From the NCBI GenBank assembly GCA_030581615.1, contig JAKTTT010000081.1:1-64000 (forward strand): a stretch of 64,000 bases of DNA, read 5' to 3'. Positions 10,477 through 23,367 of the stretch are shown here, piece by piece; position 1 is the stretch's first letter, and each line of letters opens with the position of its first letter. Under the pieces are notes generated by a model that had not been told where the DNA came from, did no database searches, and saw nothing but the letters and a program-made list of their open reading frames with translations. A program made the translations under genes and the position numbers. This DNA is from Alloascoidea africana. Taxonomy: Eukaryota > Ascomycota > Alloascoideomycetes > Alloascoideales > Alloascoideaceae.

Positions 10477-11324
10477 CTATAATTTCCCAATCGTGTCAAA
10501 CTCTGCCCATTCATCTTCCTCAGTCTCTAGGTTTGTCTTTGTCGGTTCTGGTTTCTGCTCTTGCTGCTGCTGCTTAAGTGTCTCCTGAATCCAATTACAC
10601 ACCGCCTGAACATGATTTTTCGTATTTGGAACATAATGTCCACCGGGATGTCGTAACATGAGTCTTGTATTTGGATCACACGCTTCCCATAGAGCCATAC
10701 TTCGTTCTTCAGAAACAACCGTATCCAATTGTCCCAACACATGAAGCGATGGCGTTGAAATAGGAGGAGAATAATATTTTTGAAGTTCTTCCGGTTTAAC
10801 TCGAAACCCACTATAAAAAATGCCAAATTTGAAAGGCCCTTGTATCTTCTTCTTGTTTTCATTTTGATAAAAATGAGCAAAATAATTACTCAATAAACCC
10901 GCAAATCCAGCACCTTGACTAAAACCCAAAACTCCTTCAAAAGGTCCCTCGGTTTCAACGATTTTTTCAATCGTTTCCAACGCCTGTTCAATCCGATAAT
11001 AATCGGATCTACTTTCATTGACAACCCACCATGATCGATATCCCTCATCTTCGGTCTTTGCTTTATCATTATTCCCCCCACCCACGTTGTTGCTCGGCTC
11101 AAAGGGAAGATCCGCAACCTCAACTTGAACAGGAGCACTCACGTATCTCAATTCAAATCCATTTTTTTCCAAAGCTTTACGTAAACCGGATGATTTGCGT
11201 GCGAAAACCGGCCCAGACTGACACATATTTTCAAAATATTAGAAATCTCCAACATATATATGTATATCCAGTTGAGAGGACATACCTGGACAAACCCATG
11301 CAAACACAAAATCTTGCCTGTCAT
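10477..11324 (-). CDS. FSH-family serine hydrolase, two exons
   Basis: Exons 11324-11286 and 11217-10477 join in frame to 259 aa. Exon 1 codes just MTGKILCLHGFVQ, the first strand and oxyanion loop of the FSH alpha/beta hydrolase fold. The donor is GTATGT and the branch is TCTAAT-like. Catalytic elements are the nucleophile elbow GFSQG, Asp in GQLDTVV and His in HPGGHYVP, all in family order. The Fsh1/2/3 and OVCA2 proteins are small hydrolases with preference for esters of medium or long acyl chains in model assays; natural substrates are unknown. The C-terminal 30 residues are Gln/Glu-rich. The gene is head-to-tail with NipSnap, 121 bases apart. Confidence 0.85.
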
Positions 11325-11445
11325 GTTCTTTTGGATGATTATGGATTTACAATCACTAATCGCCATTATCGCTCTTTTAAAGGGCGTTGCGTCAGGGTAA
11401 CGCCCACATTTGCATTACTAACTATTATCTCTCTGATTTTCATTT

Positions 11446-12585
11446 TCATTTCAATGGGCTAAAAGATAAAGGAATCAAGATATTTGCCTCCATGTTTTCA
11501 ATCAATGGGATATGTTCATGGACCGTATCTGCCCAACCTGTAATTTCCCAACATTTTTCTCTACTTACTTTCCGATGTTCCAAATCTGCAAACTGCCAAA
11601 TATGATGGACTCGATTTAACAATCCCAATTGAGAAAACCATGCACCAACAGGTTCCATTACCTGTTTACGATATTGTAAACCCTGTTGCCAACTATGTTC
11701 CCATTCTTGAAGTTTCCCCGGTTTCAAATCATATGTTCTCATCTCGAATAAACCACCCATTTTATGAGGTGGACTTGTACCACCCCAAAAACTAAACTCT
11801 TGCATTAATTCATTCCGTCGTTCTCTTAACATTGGTCTCACACTTTCCAAAAATTCAAAATAATAGTCCTCATCATGTAATCTGTTCATTGCACTGTGGA
11901 ATCCCGGATAACCCTTGTATTCCCAAATGTGAATGTATGTGTCCATGTCTCCAACAACAGTTCTCCAACTGCCAACAAGAGTAGAGTCGATTTTCTCATC
12001 TGCAATGATTTGTGGGAACACTTTAGACCTATACAAAAATTGGAGAATGATTAGTATTTTCAAATTTCACATAAACATAAACATAAACATTTAACTTGGG
12101 CGCGTGCTTACTTACACAAGGGAAACATAGTTTGTTGAATCACCAGGATGAACCTTATGTACGACCAATTCATGGACGTATTTACCTCTTGCCAAAACTT
12201 TTGAAAAAGATTGTTCCAATTGTTCCAATTCTTCTTTTGTTGAATTTGATCCATAAAGAAAGGATTTGATTAAACCTGGTGTAATTGAAGATTCAGGTGC
12301 ATTTGTTTTTGTACCCGAATTCCCTGCACGTACTGAATCAAGTTGTCTCTTTTCTTCTACAGATTCCAAACACGTTAGCACAAAAAGAGAGAGATAATGA
12401 GGTTACTACATACGCGACTCTTCAAAATATTTCTCCAAATCAACAGATTTTATCTCGCCAAATGAAGGCAACCGCTTATGCGATTTGGAAACGGTCGGTC
12501 GCGGACCAAACGCGGACAAGTATCGGACAGGAACACGGGCACAAACAGGTGCACCACGACGTAGCAGGGGGAGAGAAGTCATCAT
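11446..12585 (-). CDS. NipSnap-family mitochondrial protein, three exons
   Basis: Exons 12585-12414, 12356-12116 and 12028-11446 join in frame to 331 aa. The donors are GTATGT and GTAAGT; intron 1 has GCTAAC. The N-terminus is rich in Arg and Ala (MMTSLPLLRRGAPVCARVPV), as in a mitochondrial presequence. Two ferredoxin-like NIPSNAP repeats follow: the first around YVHELVVHKVHPG and HIWEYKGYPGF, the second around LFEMRTYDLKPGKLQEWE and VHHIWQFADLEHR. NIPSNAPs are matrix proteins tied to mitochondrial quality control in animals; the yeast role is undefined. Intron 2 contains an (ACATAA)n repeat, and the leader upstream of the start has (GCAATG)n. Confidence 0.87.
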
Positions 12586-12588
12586 TTT

Positions 12589-12611
12589 GCAATGGCAATG
12601 GCAATGGCAAT
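12589..12611. repeat. (GCAATG)n repeat in the NipSnap leader
   Basis: Nearly four perfect copies of GCAATG lie directly upstream of the NipSnap start codon on the opposite strand, continuing into (AAAGAG)-like purine repeats. Confidence 0.75.
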
Positions 12612-12769
12612 AGAAATAGCAGTAGAAGACAGAGAAAAGAGAAAAGAGAAAAGAGAAACAAGGAGGAGTACGACATTTATCTAGAAACGCTATCCTATGG
12701 GTTCCCCGCAATCGCATCGCTTCCCATGTGTGTGCGCACGTGACACTCACGTGCGTGTGTGTGTGTGTT

Positions 12770-15055
12770 TCACTGAAAACTGTTATAGCGTGCTGCATAA
12801 AGCCCGAGAGCCTTGATGGGAAAGTAGAACTTGTAGTTGGGATACTCGATTGCACTGGGAAGGGAAGGGTTAGAACAAGATGGACATGGACATGGACATG
12901 GATAAAACACTTACCATGAGTGGTTGAACACGCCTTCGACCTCTTCAAACTTCCACTCGCCGGTGGGTTGTTGCCGTTCCATCAGCAGCTTACAACAGGT
13001 TAGTATAGGAGGAGTACTGATTGCAATCCTATTTCATTATCATCATACCTTGATTCCATCGTCGATAACTCGTTTATCCGGATATTGTCCCAGGATGAGT
13101 GCGATCAGGACCCAGGCAGTTTGCACGACGAGGCCACGAGAACTGCTGACGTAGGAATGGGTCTCACTGGACTTCATAGACTCGCCCCAACCGCCATCCT
13201 CCAGCTGTTTTTTAACCAGAAAATCGCATCCCTTTTTAACATGAGAGCTGTTATCGTAATGTTTCCCCACGGTGTCCAAAGCCTCCATTGCGAACATCGC
13301 CGCGTAACTATAACAGACCCCCCAGCATCCATACCAACTCCCGTCTTGTTCTTGCACGGATGTGATGTATTCAATTGCACGCTCAATAGCGATGCGGATT
13401 TCTGAGGAACGGTAATCGTAATATTTGTGGAAATAGGTGAGTCCCAAAACGGAGGAATCGGTGCATTCCACATAGGGATACTCCACCATGATGTTCCCAA
13501 AAACCTCTGCTGGATTCAACAGTTCAAGTAGTGGAGTTGCACGGATTCGTTCATATGTGGAAAACGAGCCAAAATGGAAAGATCCAACGTTTTGTAAACT
13601 TAACAAAACATCGATTCCTTCGTATAGCCTTTCATCCGAAATCTCGTCCTTGTATTTTGCAAAAGCAGGATTGTGTTTGACCATGATTATTGCCTTGATC
13701 GCTTCAGCTGTACAGTCGCTAACTGTGTAACCTTGGTCTTTCGTTGAAAAAGGCCATGCTCCCTTTTTCTTATCTCTATAACTTCCAGGCTCTGCATCCT
13801 CAGTGAACTGACTCCGAATCAGAAACCGGTATCCTCTCAAAATCATCTCGTGGAATTCGGGTTCCAATGCGAGTCCCGCCATGAAAAAATATTGGATTGC
13901 GAAAGCGGTGTCCCAGACCTGAACGCCATTCGTGCCCATGACAGTGAGACCCTGGGGACCATGGAACAGCACATCTTTGGATCTGTCCAACAGTTTTTGG
14001 AACGTTGTTGAGTTGCGTCCTTCCTCACAGAATGCCACAATCACATTAAATGCAAAACTGACGGGCGCTACACAGAGGTAATCTGTATTTGTAAATTCTT
14101 TTTGAATCTGCTTGTAAACAGTACTTGTTGCTTTGCGCAACATCCATTGAGGCCTGATTCGAGACTCGTAGAACGTGAGTGCTTGGTTTGCAATGTTGAG
14201 AAACTTGGAATGTGGATAGTATAGATCGACTCCACAAACGGTGTTTCGATGTCTACCAAACTGAATTTCGTCAAACGGTCTTGTGTAAATCTCGGAGCGG
14301 ATTTGCTCCAGTAGTGGATCCAGCTCGCACTGAACTCGCAATGCCGACAGGTAACCCAAAGGTTGATATACCGCTCTCGTGTGGATCCACCACCGCCCAG
14401 GGTGAATGGGCAGACTATATGGCAGCATCCAGAGCTCGGGAGGTGCCGGATTCACCCCTTCCCATTTGTACAGGTTCAACAACGATAACCAGGCTTTGCC
14501 CCAATGGGGGGTGCCAATGGCGCCTCCGAGTGCCAACAGAGTCTTTCTTGCTCTTGCACAGACCTCGTGGTCCGCATCCAGCCCCAGCAATCGTAGCGTC
14601 ACATAGTTGATCGCGGTACCAAACGCAGTTGATTTGTCAACATTGTGCAACCCCCATCCTCCATCGACGGGATGTGCGGTGTTTGCGATATATCTAACAA
14701 GCTCGATTCTTTCGTGTTCTGGGATTGGAGTCTTGGTGATATATCGTGAAGCAACGTATCCAATCGTCATAAACATGGGACCTTTGTATTGGCATGGGAA
14801 GATCCCATTCTCCAATTGTAGTTGTTTAAAGAAAAGTCCTCCGATTTTCGCAGCCTCGTAAGCGGATTTCGGTTGAGGGTATACAGGTGGATTCCAACTG
14901 GGGGACTTGAGCAAGTGTTGGACAAACCCGTGTTGAGGGTCCTTTTGGGAATCCTCGGATAGGTATTCCCAGTACTCTCTGCCAACAGGATCTGTACGAA
15001 GTCTCCATCGTGCTGGATCTGTCCTGGGCAGGTTAAGTTGCTCCGAGTAGAGCAT
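12770..15055 (-). CDS. ERG7: Lanosterol synthase (oxidosqualene cyclase), three exons
   Basis: Exons 15055-13049, 12988-12915 and 12854-12770 join in frame to 721 aa, close to the 731 aa of baker's yeast Erg7. The enzyme cyclises (S)-2,3-oxidosqualene to lanosterol at the ER/lipid droplet. The catalytic acid motif VSDCTAEA is intact. QW repeats are present (GSWYGCWGVCYSYA, DGGWGESMKSSE), as are IFPCQYKGPMFMTIGYVA, HPVDGGWGLH and NTVCGVDLYYPHS. The small 3' exons supply EWKFEEVEGVFNHSC and AIEYPNYKFYFPIKALG, matching the family C-terminus; the Cys codon is split by intron 2. Intron 2 carries a (GGACAT)n repeat. The start at 15055 gives MLYSEQLNLPRTDPARW, equivalent to the known N-terminus. A minus-strand TATA-like TATATATA lies near 15265-15272. 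Confidence 0.95.
12879..12903. repeat. (GGACAT)n repeat in ERG7 intron 2
   Basis: Four near-perfect copies of GGACAT fill much of the 60-base intron between the donor and the TCTAAC branch. Confidence 0.75.
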
Positions 15056-15424
15056 TCTCCAAAAATTATTGGTATTGTTGACTATCTGGATCTCAAAGCC
15101 GCAATCAGATTTGATAGTGGGATAGGGGGGGGGTGGAATGTGAACGATCGGAGAAACGAAAAACGAAGGTTTGCGATGGAGGAGGAGGAGCAGGATTTTT
15201 ATATCGGAGAGGCATTGTGGTTCGACCCAACATGCATCACCAGCTACACCAATAAATAGTATATATATACGGAAATGAAAATGTAAAAAATTGTGGGGGT
15301 TTATAGAGAGTGTAAACATGCCAAGGTTATCAATTTGCTTTTATAAAATCACACCTTCTATTTACTTTTTTCTACTTCAAAGTATCTGTATTTTTGTTTT
15401 TGTTTTTGCTATTTTTTTGTGGGG
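15056..15424. promoter_or_regulatory. ERG7 promoter region
   Basis: About 370 bases separate the ERG7 start from the upstream minus-strand gene's stop. A TATATATA box near 15265-15272 fits an ERG7 TATA element about 210 bases upstream of the start. No sterol response element could be assigned by eye. Confidence 0.4.
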
Positions 15425-16735
15425 TTAAAAGAAGCCATTTTCTCCAGTTATGGCACGGCCCAAGATCAAAGCATGAATATCGGACTGGCCCTCATAGGTC
15501 TGGACGACAAACAGATTAGCAGCAATACGACCAATGTGATATTCATCAGCAACACCATTACCACCGAAAACTTCCATCAATTGTCTCGAGTTGTATAAAG
15601 CACGATCTGCATTTTGTCGTTTGATAAGAGAGATCTGCTCGGGACAATAATTTCCGGAATCCTTGAGACGGCCCACCTGGACACAGGCCAATTGTCCAAG
15701 TGCAATGTCAGTTGCGGCCTGGGCCAATTTCTTCTGGATCAACTGGTATTTGGCCAGTTTGTGGGAGAATTGGGTTCGCTCCAGAGCATAGGCGCGTGTG
15801 AGCTTGAGGGCCTCTTCCAGAGCACCAACGGCACCCCAGGCGATGCCGTATCGGGCGCTGTTGAGACAGGTGAAGGGGCCCTTGAGACCGATGGATTTGG
15901 GACTGGGCAGCAGGTTTTCTGCGGCGACCTCGACGTTGTCCATCTGGATCATTCCGGTGATGCTGGCCCGTAAAGCGACCTTGCCCTTGATGGCCGGGGT
16001 GCTGAGACCTGGGCCTGCTTTCTCTCTTTCGACGATGAAGCCGCGGATCTTGCCGTCGAGCTTGGCCCAGACGATCAGAACGTCTGCGATGGGCGAATTT
16101 GTGATCCAGGTTTTGGCTCCGTTCAGCAGGTAGACACCTTTTTTGGAAGGATGGGGTCTGGCGGTGGTCTCCATGGAGGCCGGGTCCGAGCCATGGTTGG
16201 GCTCCGTGAGTCCAAAGCAGCCGATGAGCTCGCCGGTGCTCAGCTTGGGCAGGAAGCGCTCCTTCTGCTCGACGGAGCCGAACTCGTCGATGGGCAGCAT
16301 GACGAGCGAGGACTGGACGCTCATGGCCGAGCGATAGCCCGAGTCGATCTTCTCGACCTCGCGGGCAATGAGGCCGTAGCCCACGCTGCTGATGCCCGCA
16401 CAGCCGTAGCCCTTGATGGTGGGTCCCAGCAGGCCCAGCTGGCCCATCTCGGTCAGAATGTTCTTGTCAAAGTTTTCGTTCCGCGAGGCCTCGATGACCC
16501 GCGGGTACAGCTCGTTCTGGCAGTAGTCGTGGGCGGTCTCGCTGATCGCGATCTCTTCCTCCGTCAGCAGCGTCTGGAGACTGAGCGGGTTCTCGTACTG
16601 GAACGTGGAGAAGCTGGGAGCAGCACCAGCACCAGCTCTGGCGGCACCAGCTCTGGCAGCACCGGCTCTGAGAGAGGCAGCGGCGGCAGACCGCGCCGAC
16701 ACGCGAAGGGGAGCGAGGATCTTGGAAGAGAGCAT
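15425..16735 (-). CDS. Glutaryl-CoA dehydrogenase, mitochondrial
   Basis: This is a 436-aa acyl-CoA dehydrogenase. The first 45 residues form an Ala/Arg/Ser presequence with a duplicated [12 protein letters not shown] run. GCDH-specific stretches are [77 protein letters not shown] and [16 protein letters not shown], whose Glu is the catalytic base. The enzyme oxidatively decarboxylates glutaryl-CoA to crotonyl-CoA in lysine and tryptophan breakdown, passing electrons to ETF. Baker's yeast has no equivalent, so this implies a wider amino-acid catabolism. The gene is intronless, and GC is much higher at the 5' end than at the 3' end. It diverges from the aminopeptidase gene. Confidence 0.93.
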   Translation of the reverse strand: MLSSKILAPLRVSARSAAAASLRAGAARAGAARAGAGAAPSFSTFQYENPLSLQTLLTEEEIAISETAHDYCQNELYPRVIEASRNENFDKNILTEMGQLGLLGPTIKGYGCAGISSVGYGLIAREVEKIDSGYRSAMSVQSSLVMLPIDEFGSVEQKERFLPKLSTGELIGCFGLTEPNHGSDPASMETTARPHPSKKGVYLLNGAKTWITNSPIADVLIVWAKLDGKIRGFIVEREKAGPGLSTPAIKGKVALRASITGMIQMDNVEVAAENLLPSPKSIGLKGPFTCLNSARYGIAWGAVGALEEALKLTRAYALERTQFSHKLAKYQLIQKKLAQAATDIALGQLACVQVGRLKDSGNYCPEQISLIKRQNADRALYNSRQLMEVFGGNGVADEYHIGRIAANLFVVQTYEGQSDIHALILGRAITGENGFF

Positions 16736-17208
16736 GTTCGAAGGACTGGAAGGACACAGAGGACACAGAGGATGGAGACGTTTCTCCGTGGGGCCCAGGA
16801 CCGTTTAAATACGGATTCCGGGGTATTTGGCAGCCGGCAAGATGCGCTGGGGCCGGGAATCGCCGTATTGTTCTGTATCGTCCCGCCCAGCGGCCAGGAG
16901 AGCCAGGAGAGCCAGGAGAGCCAGGAGAGCCAGGAGAGCCAGCTCGGGTGCCCGCTCTCACCGCCGTGGCCGCCCGTTTGCTCCTTCAACGAAGCCTCCG
17001 GGGATACTCCAAAGCCTTCAATGGAGGCTTCCTGGACCCGAAGACCTCACGTGTGGGTGCTGGTGCTGGATGCTGGTGCTGGGACCCTCATCACAATCCA
17101 AGCACCTCCTCCATAAATCTGTCCCCTCCTTCTTCTCCTTGTCATCTCCTCCACAACCCATCAGTCTAGTCTAATCTCCCGGACTCTGCTCCCGAATCCC
17201 TCACCCTC
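16736..17208. promoter_or_regulatory. Divergent promoter, glutaryl-CoA dehydrogenase / aminopeptidase
   Basis: This GC-rich 473-base spacer contains five tandem copies of the 9-base unit GAGAGCCAG at about 16900-16944 and a GGTGCTGGT-type repeat near 17059-17080. The pyrimidine-rich stretch 17110-17200 looks like the aminopeptidase leader. Confidence 0.5.
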
Positions 17209-19878
17209 ATGTCCTACGAGCGCGATGTTCTGCCCAAAGTGGCCGTCCCGTCCCACTACCACGTCTCCATCCACGCCATCGATCTGGAAAATTACACCTT
17301 CCAAGGAACCGTCGCCATCGACCTGGCCCTTGTCCAAGACACCGACAAACTGTACTTGAACTTTAGAGATCTGGAGATTTCGTCTGCCAAAGTAGTGTCC
17401 ACGTCCTCAAAGGCCGAGATCGAAACCCCCGTCATCTCAATCGACCATGATAAGACAAAGGAGGTTGCAGTACTAAACCTCGCAACAACTCTGTCCTCAA
17501 CAGCCGTCCAAAAACTCAATGTCCTGCTAAACTACAAGGCCATCATCCAAAACAACATGGCCGGTTTCTACAGATCCTTGTACAAAGATCACAATGGCGA
17601 CGACGCCGTCATGCTCTCGACCCAGTTCGAAGCAACCGACGCAAGAAGAGCCTTCCCCTGTCTGGATGAGCCTAATCTCAAGGCCACTTTCGACGTGGAA
17701 TTGACCATCGATCAAAATTGGGTCGGCCTCTCAAACATGCCTGTGACCAAAACCGTTGCCAATGTTGATGAGGGAACCAAAACAATCTTGTTTGAAACCA
17801 CTCCCGTCATGAGCACCTATCTCGTCGCATGGGCCGCAGGCGACTTTGAGTACATTGAAGCCTCCTCCACCGAAAAAACCTACGCAAACGGCCAGAAAAT
17901 CCCCGTACGGGTCTACACCACCAAGGGCCTGATCAAACAGGGTCAATTGGCCCTCGAAAGCGCCGTCAAGATCGTGGACTACTTTAGCGAAATTTTCTCA
18001 ATCGATTACGTGCTTCCAAAAGTCGACCTACTTGCCGTCCACGAATTTTCGCACGGCGCTATGGAAAACTGGGGGTTAATAACCTATCGCGCCACCGCAC
18101 TACTGTTTGATCCCGATACAAGCGACTCCAAATACAAGAGCAGAGTCGTTTACATTGTGGCCCATGAACTTGCCCATCAGTGGTTCGGCAACCTCGTGAC
18201 CATGGACTGGTGGGATGAACTCTGGTTAAACGAGGGCTTTGCAACCTGGGTTGGATTCAAAGCAGTCGATTATTTGTATCCTGAATGGCACACTTTTTCC
18301 GACTTTGTCTCAACTTCTTTGCAAAGTGCGCTCTCCTTGGACAGTCTAAGAGGATCCCATCCGATAGAGGTCCCTGTACGCTCCGCCCTCGAAATTGACG
18401 AAGTCTTTGATCACATTTCCTATCTCAAAGGTGCAAGCACAATCAGAATGCTTAGCACTTCTCTAGGTGTGGAAACTTTCCTCAAAGGTGTTTCGCACTA
18501 TCTCAAGAAACATAAATTTGGCAATGCAACAACAAAGAGTCTATGGGACTCGATTTCAGAGGTCTCCGGGGTGGATGTAAACAAAATAATGAACAATTGG
18601 ATCCAAAAAATCGGTTTCCCCGTCTTGACTGTAACCGTCTCCGTTGATGGTAAAGATGATGTGACTTTGACCCAGGATCGCTTCTTGGCAACTGGAGATT
18701 TGAAACCCGAGGAAAATGAAACCTTGTGGTGGATCCCTTTGCAAATAGCATCCCCGGATCACCAGACTGCTGGTGTGCCCAATGCGCTAACTGAGAAATC
18801 CGTGACTATCCCCCAATTGGCCTCGGGTTTCTTCAAGTTGAACAAGGATCAGATTGGCGTTTATCGTGTCAAATATCCAGCAGATTTACTCAATCAGTTT
18901 TCCCAAAAGTTGGATTTGCTTTCCGTTAATGACCGTGTTGGACTAATTGCAGATGCCGCTGCTCTTGCCTCTGCATCCCAGGGCTCAACAACTGGGTTAT
19001 TATCATTCCTCTCAGGTCTTGATTCCGAGACTGATCCTATTGTATGGTCCGAGATTGTGTCCCGACTCGAGCAAATCAAATCGGTTTGGTACAAACAACC
19101 CAAAGAGGTGAACTTGGCGCTTGACAAGTTTATTGTTAAACTGATTACTCCTTCCATCAACAGATTGGGTTGGGATAAACCCGAGGACGACTATCTAACC
19201 CTACAACTAAAAGCCAGTCTGTTAAGTCTTGGAGGATCTTTGGGTATCCAATCTGTAGTGGACGAGGCCTTGAAAAGATTTAATGCGTGGTCCCAAGAGG
19301 CAAAGCCAATTCATCCCAGTCTTCGTGGTGCCGTTTTCAAAACCGTTTTAACAAATTTCCCAACTGCACAGAATTTTCAACAGGTTACAAACGAAGTTTT
19401 CAACCCTAGTGGTGTGGATTCTAGAGAAATTGCTCTTGTTGCACTTGGTGCAACCAAATCCACGACTTTAATTGAAGATGCAATCAACCTCATTCTCTCC
19501 TCTCATCCAGAGTCAAAAACTTTTAACAAGGTCGAGAATGTACCGACTATGGACATTCATTTTTTGGCAAATAGTATTGCGACAAACCCACTTGGACGTG
19601 ATAAATTATGGTCATATATCAAAGAAAATTGGGCAATTGTTTATAAACTAATGTCCACAAATATGGTTGTTCTTGATAGATTTGTTAAAATGACTTTGGG
19701 TTTATTCACATCTTTGGAAGATTACAGAAATGTTGACGATTTTTTTAAAGACAAAAATAATTCAGGTTATGAACGTTCGTTGAAACAATGTCTTGATCTT
19801 ATCAAGAGTAAAACAAATTGGCTCGAGAATGATGCTGCAAATGTTGAAAATTGGCTTTTGGAAAACAAATACATGTAG
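17209..19878 (+). CDS. M1 zinc aminopeptidase (Aap1/Ape2 family)
   Basis: This is an 889-aa intronless puromycin-sensitive-type aminopeptidase. The exopeptidase motif GAMEN begins at residue 283. The zinc site HELAH is at 319-323, with the third ligand in NEGFATW at 342. An N-terminal beta domain precedes these (STQFEATDARRAFPCLDEP), and the C-terminal helical ERAP1-like domain runs from about 530 to the end. Length equals that of yeast Aap1/Ape2, which trim N-terminal residues from peptides in the cytosol or periplasm. No signal peptide is seen at the chosen start, so a cytosolic enzyme is likely. Third-position GC is high in the first third and low in the last, a striking gradient inside one gene. 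Confidence 0.94.
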   Translation: MSYERDVLPKVAVPSHYHVSIHAIDLENYTFQGTVAIDLALVQDTDKLYLNFRDLEISSAKVVSTSSKAEIETPVISIDHDKTKEVAVLNLATTLSSTAVQKLNVLLNYKAIIQNNMAGFYRSLYKDHNGDDAVMLSTQFEATDARRAFPCLDEPNLKATFDVELTIDQNWVGLSNMPVTKTVANVDEGTKTILFETTPVMSTYLVAWAAGDFEYIEASSTEKTYANGQKIPVRVYTTKGLIKQGQLALESAVKIVDYFSEIFSIDYVLPKVDLLAVHEFSHGAMENWGLITYRATALLFDPDTSDSKYKSRVVYIVAHELAHQWFGNLVTMDWWDELWLNEGFATWVGFKAVDYLYPEWHTFSDFVSTSLQSALSLDSLRGSHPIEVPVRSALEIDEVFDHISYLKGASTIRMLSTSLGVETFLKGVSHYLKKHKFGNATTKSLWDSISEVSGVDVNKIMNNWIQKIGFPVLTVTVSVDGKDDVTLTQDRFLATGDLKPEENETLWWIPLQIASPDHQTAGVPNALTEKSVTIPQLASGFFKLNKDQIGVYRVKYPADLLNQFSQKLDLLSVNDRVGLIADAAALASASQGSTTGLLSFLSGLDSETDPIVWSEIVSRLEQIKSVWYKQPKEVNLALDKFIVKLITPSINRLGWDKPEDDYLTLQLKASLLSLGGSLGIQSVVDEALKRFNAWSQEAKPIHPSLRGAVFKTVLTNFPTAQNFQQVTNEVFNPSGVDSREIALVALGATKSTTLIEDAINLILSSHPESKTFNKVENVPTMDIHFLANSIATNPLGRDKLWSYIKENWAIVYKLMSTNMVVLDRFVKMTLGLFTSLEDYRNVDDFFKDKNNSGYERSLKQCLDLIKSKTNWLENDAANVENWLLENKYM

Positions 19879-20349
19879 AGTGTTAGTTTTTCAACAACCG
19901 TTTTGTTTTTTTGTTTTTTTCTTTTTATCTATTTATAGCTCCCTCCGTTATTTAAGCTTGATGTGGCTCAAATCCAAATAAATGAATGAATGAACACAAC
20001 ACAAAACACAAAACAAAAACAAAAAACAAAAACAATCCTATGATGTAAAAGTTTTAGCCTCATGATCTTTTTTCTGTGCGTCCACGTACCTGTTAACTTC
20101 CACACCAAAACTTTTCATACTATTAGAACATGATTATGATGATGATTATGATTATGTATATATTTGTATAATAATATGTAGCATTAATTAGGACACAATA
20201 GAGAGATAAAATAAAAAAATTGAACGATCAACACAATAGGGACTACTACAGGCAAGCAACAAAACCAAAAAAGCACCAAAGAGAAACAACAACAGCTAAA
20301 ATAAAGAAATATTTTTTTTTGGTATTTCGGTTTGTTTGATTCTTGTTGT
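19879..20349. other. Convergent 3' spacer, low complexity
   Basis: The 470 bases between two stop codons contain (ATGA)n and (ACAAAA)n runs near 19978-20035 and AT-rich sequence consistent with 3' ends of both transcripts. No gene is seen. Confidence 0.6.
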
Positions 20350-22830
<2,481 letters not shown>

Positions 22831-23360
22831 CACTGGAGTGCTTTATAGCTAGAAGTAGTCGAGTAAGGATACAGAGAGGAGTGTGCGATGAGGAAGCTTG
22901 GGAAAGAGATGAGGGAGGTCAGAGGGGTGTATTTATAGAGTAAGGGGGGGTCGCAGATGTAAACACCGGATCGCGCCCCCTGCCGGCGGGTCGAGGGGGT
23001 TGGTGTCCCGACCCACATGCGGTGCGCCGGCAGGGGGCGTGCGCTCGGGCTATTTATAGCGCAGTTCTGAGCGCACGGGTGAAAAAGTGCAAGCGAAGTT
23101 GGAAAAGACTGCCGGGGCACCTGAACATGGCGATGAAGCAGTTGGACAGAGGCCGCAACAGGTTTCTCGCTCCTTCTCGCTCCTTCTCACTGCCTCGGGA
23201 CCACGGCCATGTGGATCCCCGTTTGGACAGCCAACGATGGAAAAACTCCTGGTGTGTGCGTGTGGTCCGGGTAACATCCACCCTGGGCGGTGCCGCCAAC
23301 ATTCGCGAGCCTCATTGAAGAAGGCAGGGAGAGTAGCATGTTGATGTTGAAGAGAGCGTC
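22831..23360. promoter_or_regulatory. GC-rich divergent promoter with inverted repeat
   Basis: A perfect 15-base inverted repeat (CGCCCCCTGCCGGCG at 22974-22988 and its complement at 23025-23039) flanks a 36-base spacer. That spacer holds a second inverted pair (GGGTCG near 22988-22993 and CGACCC near 23009-23014). Two TATTTATA elements (minus-strand TATAAATA) lie outside it near 22930 and 23051. A repeated TCTCGCTCCT tract lies near 23162-23185. Confidence 0.6.
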
Positions 23361-23367
23361 ATGGTAA
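23338..23367 (+). promoter_or_regulatory. uORF overlapping the RMND1-type start codon
   Basis: A nine-codon frame (MLMLKRASW, stop 23365-23367) overlaps the main ATG at 23361 in another frame. Ribosomes starting here could only reach the main start by slipping back or by leaky scanning. Confidence 0.4.
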
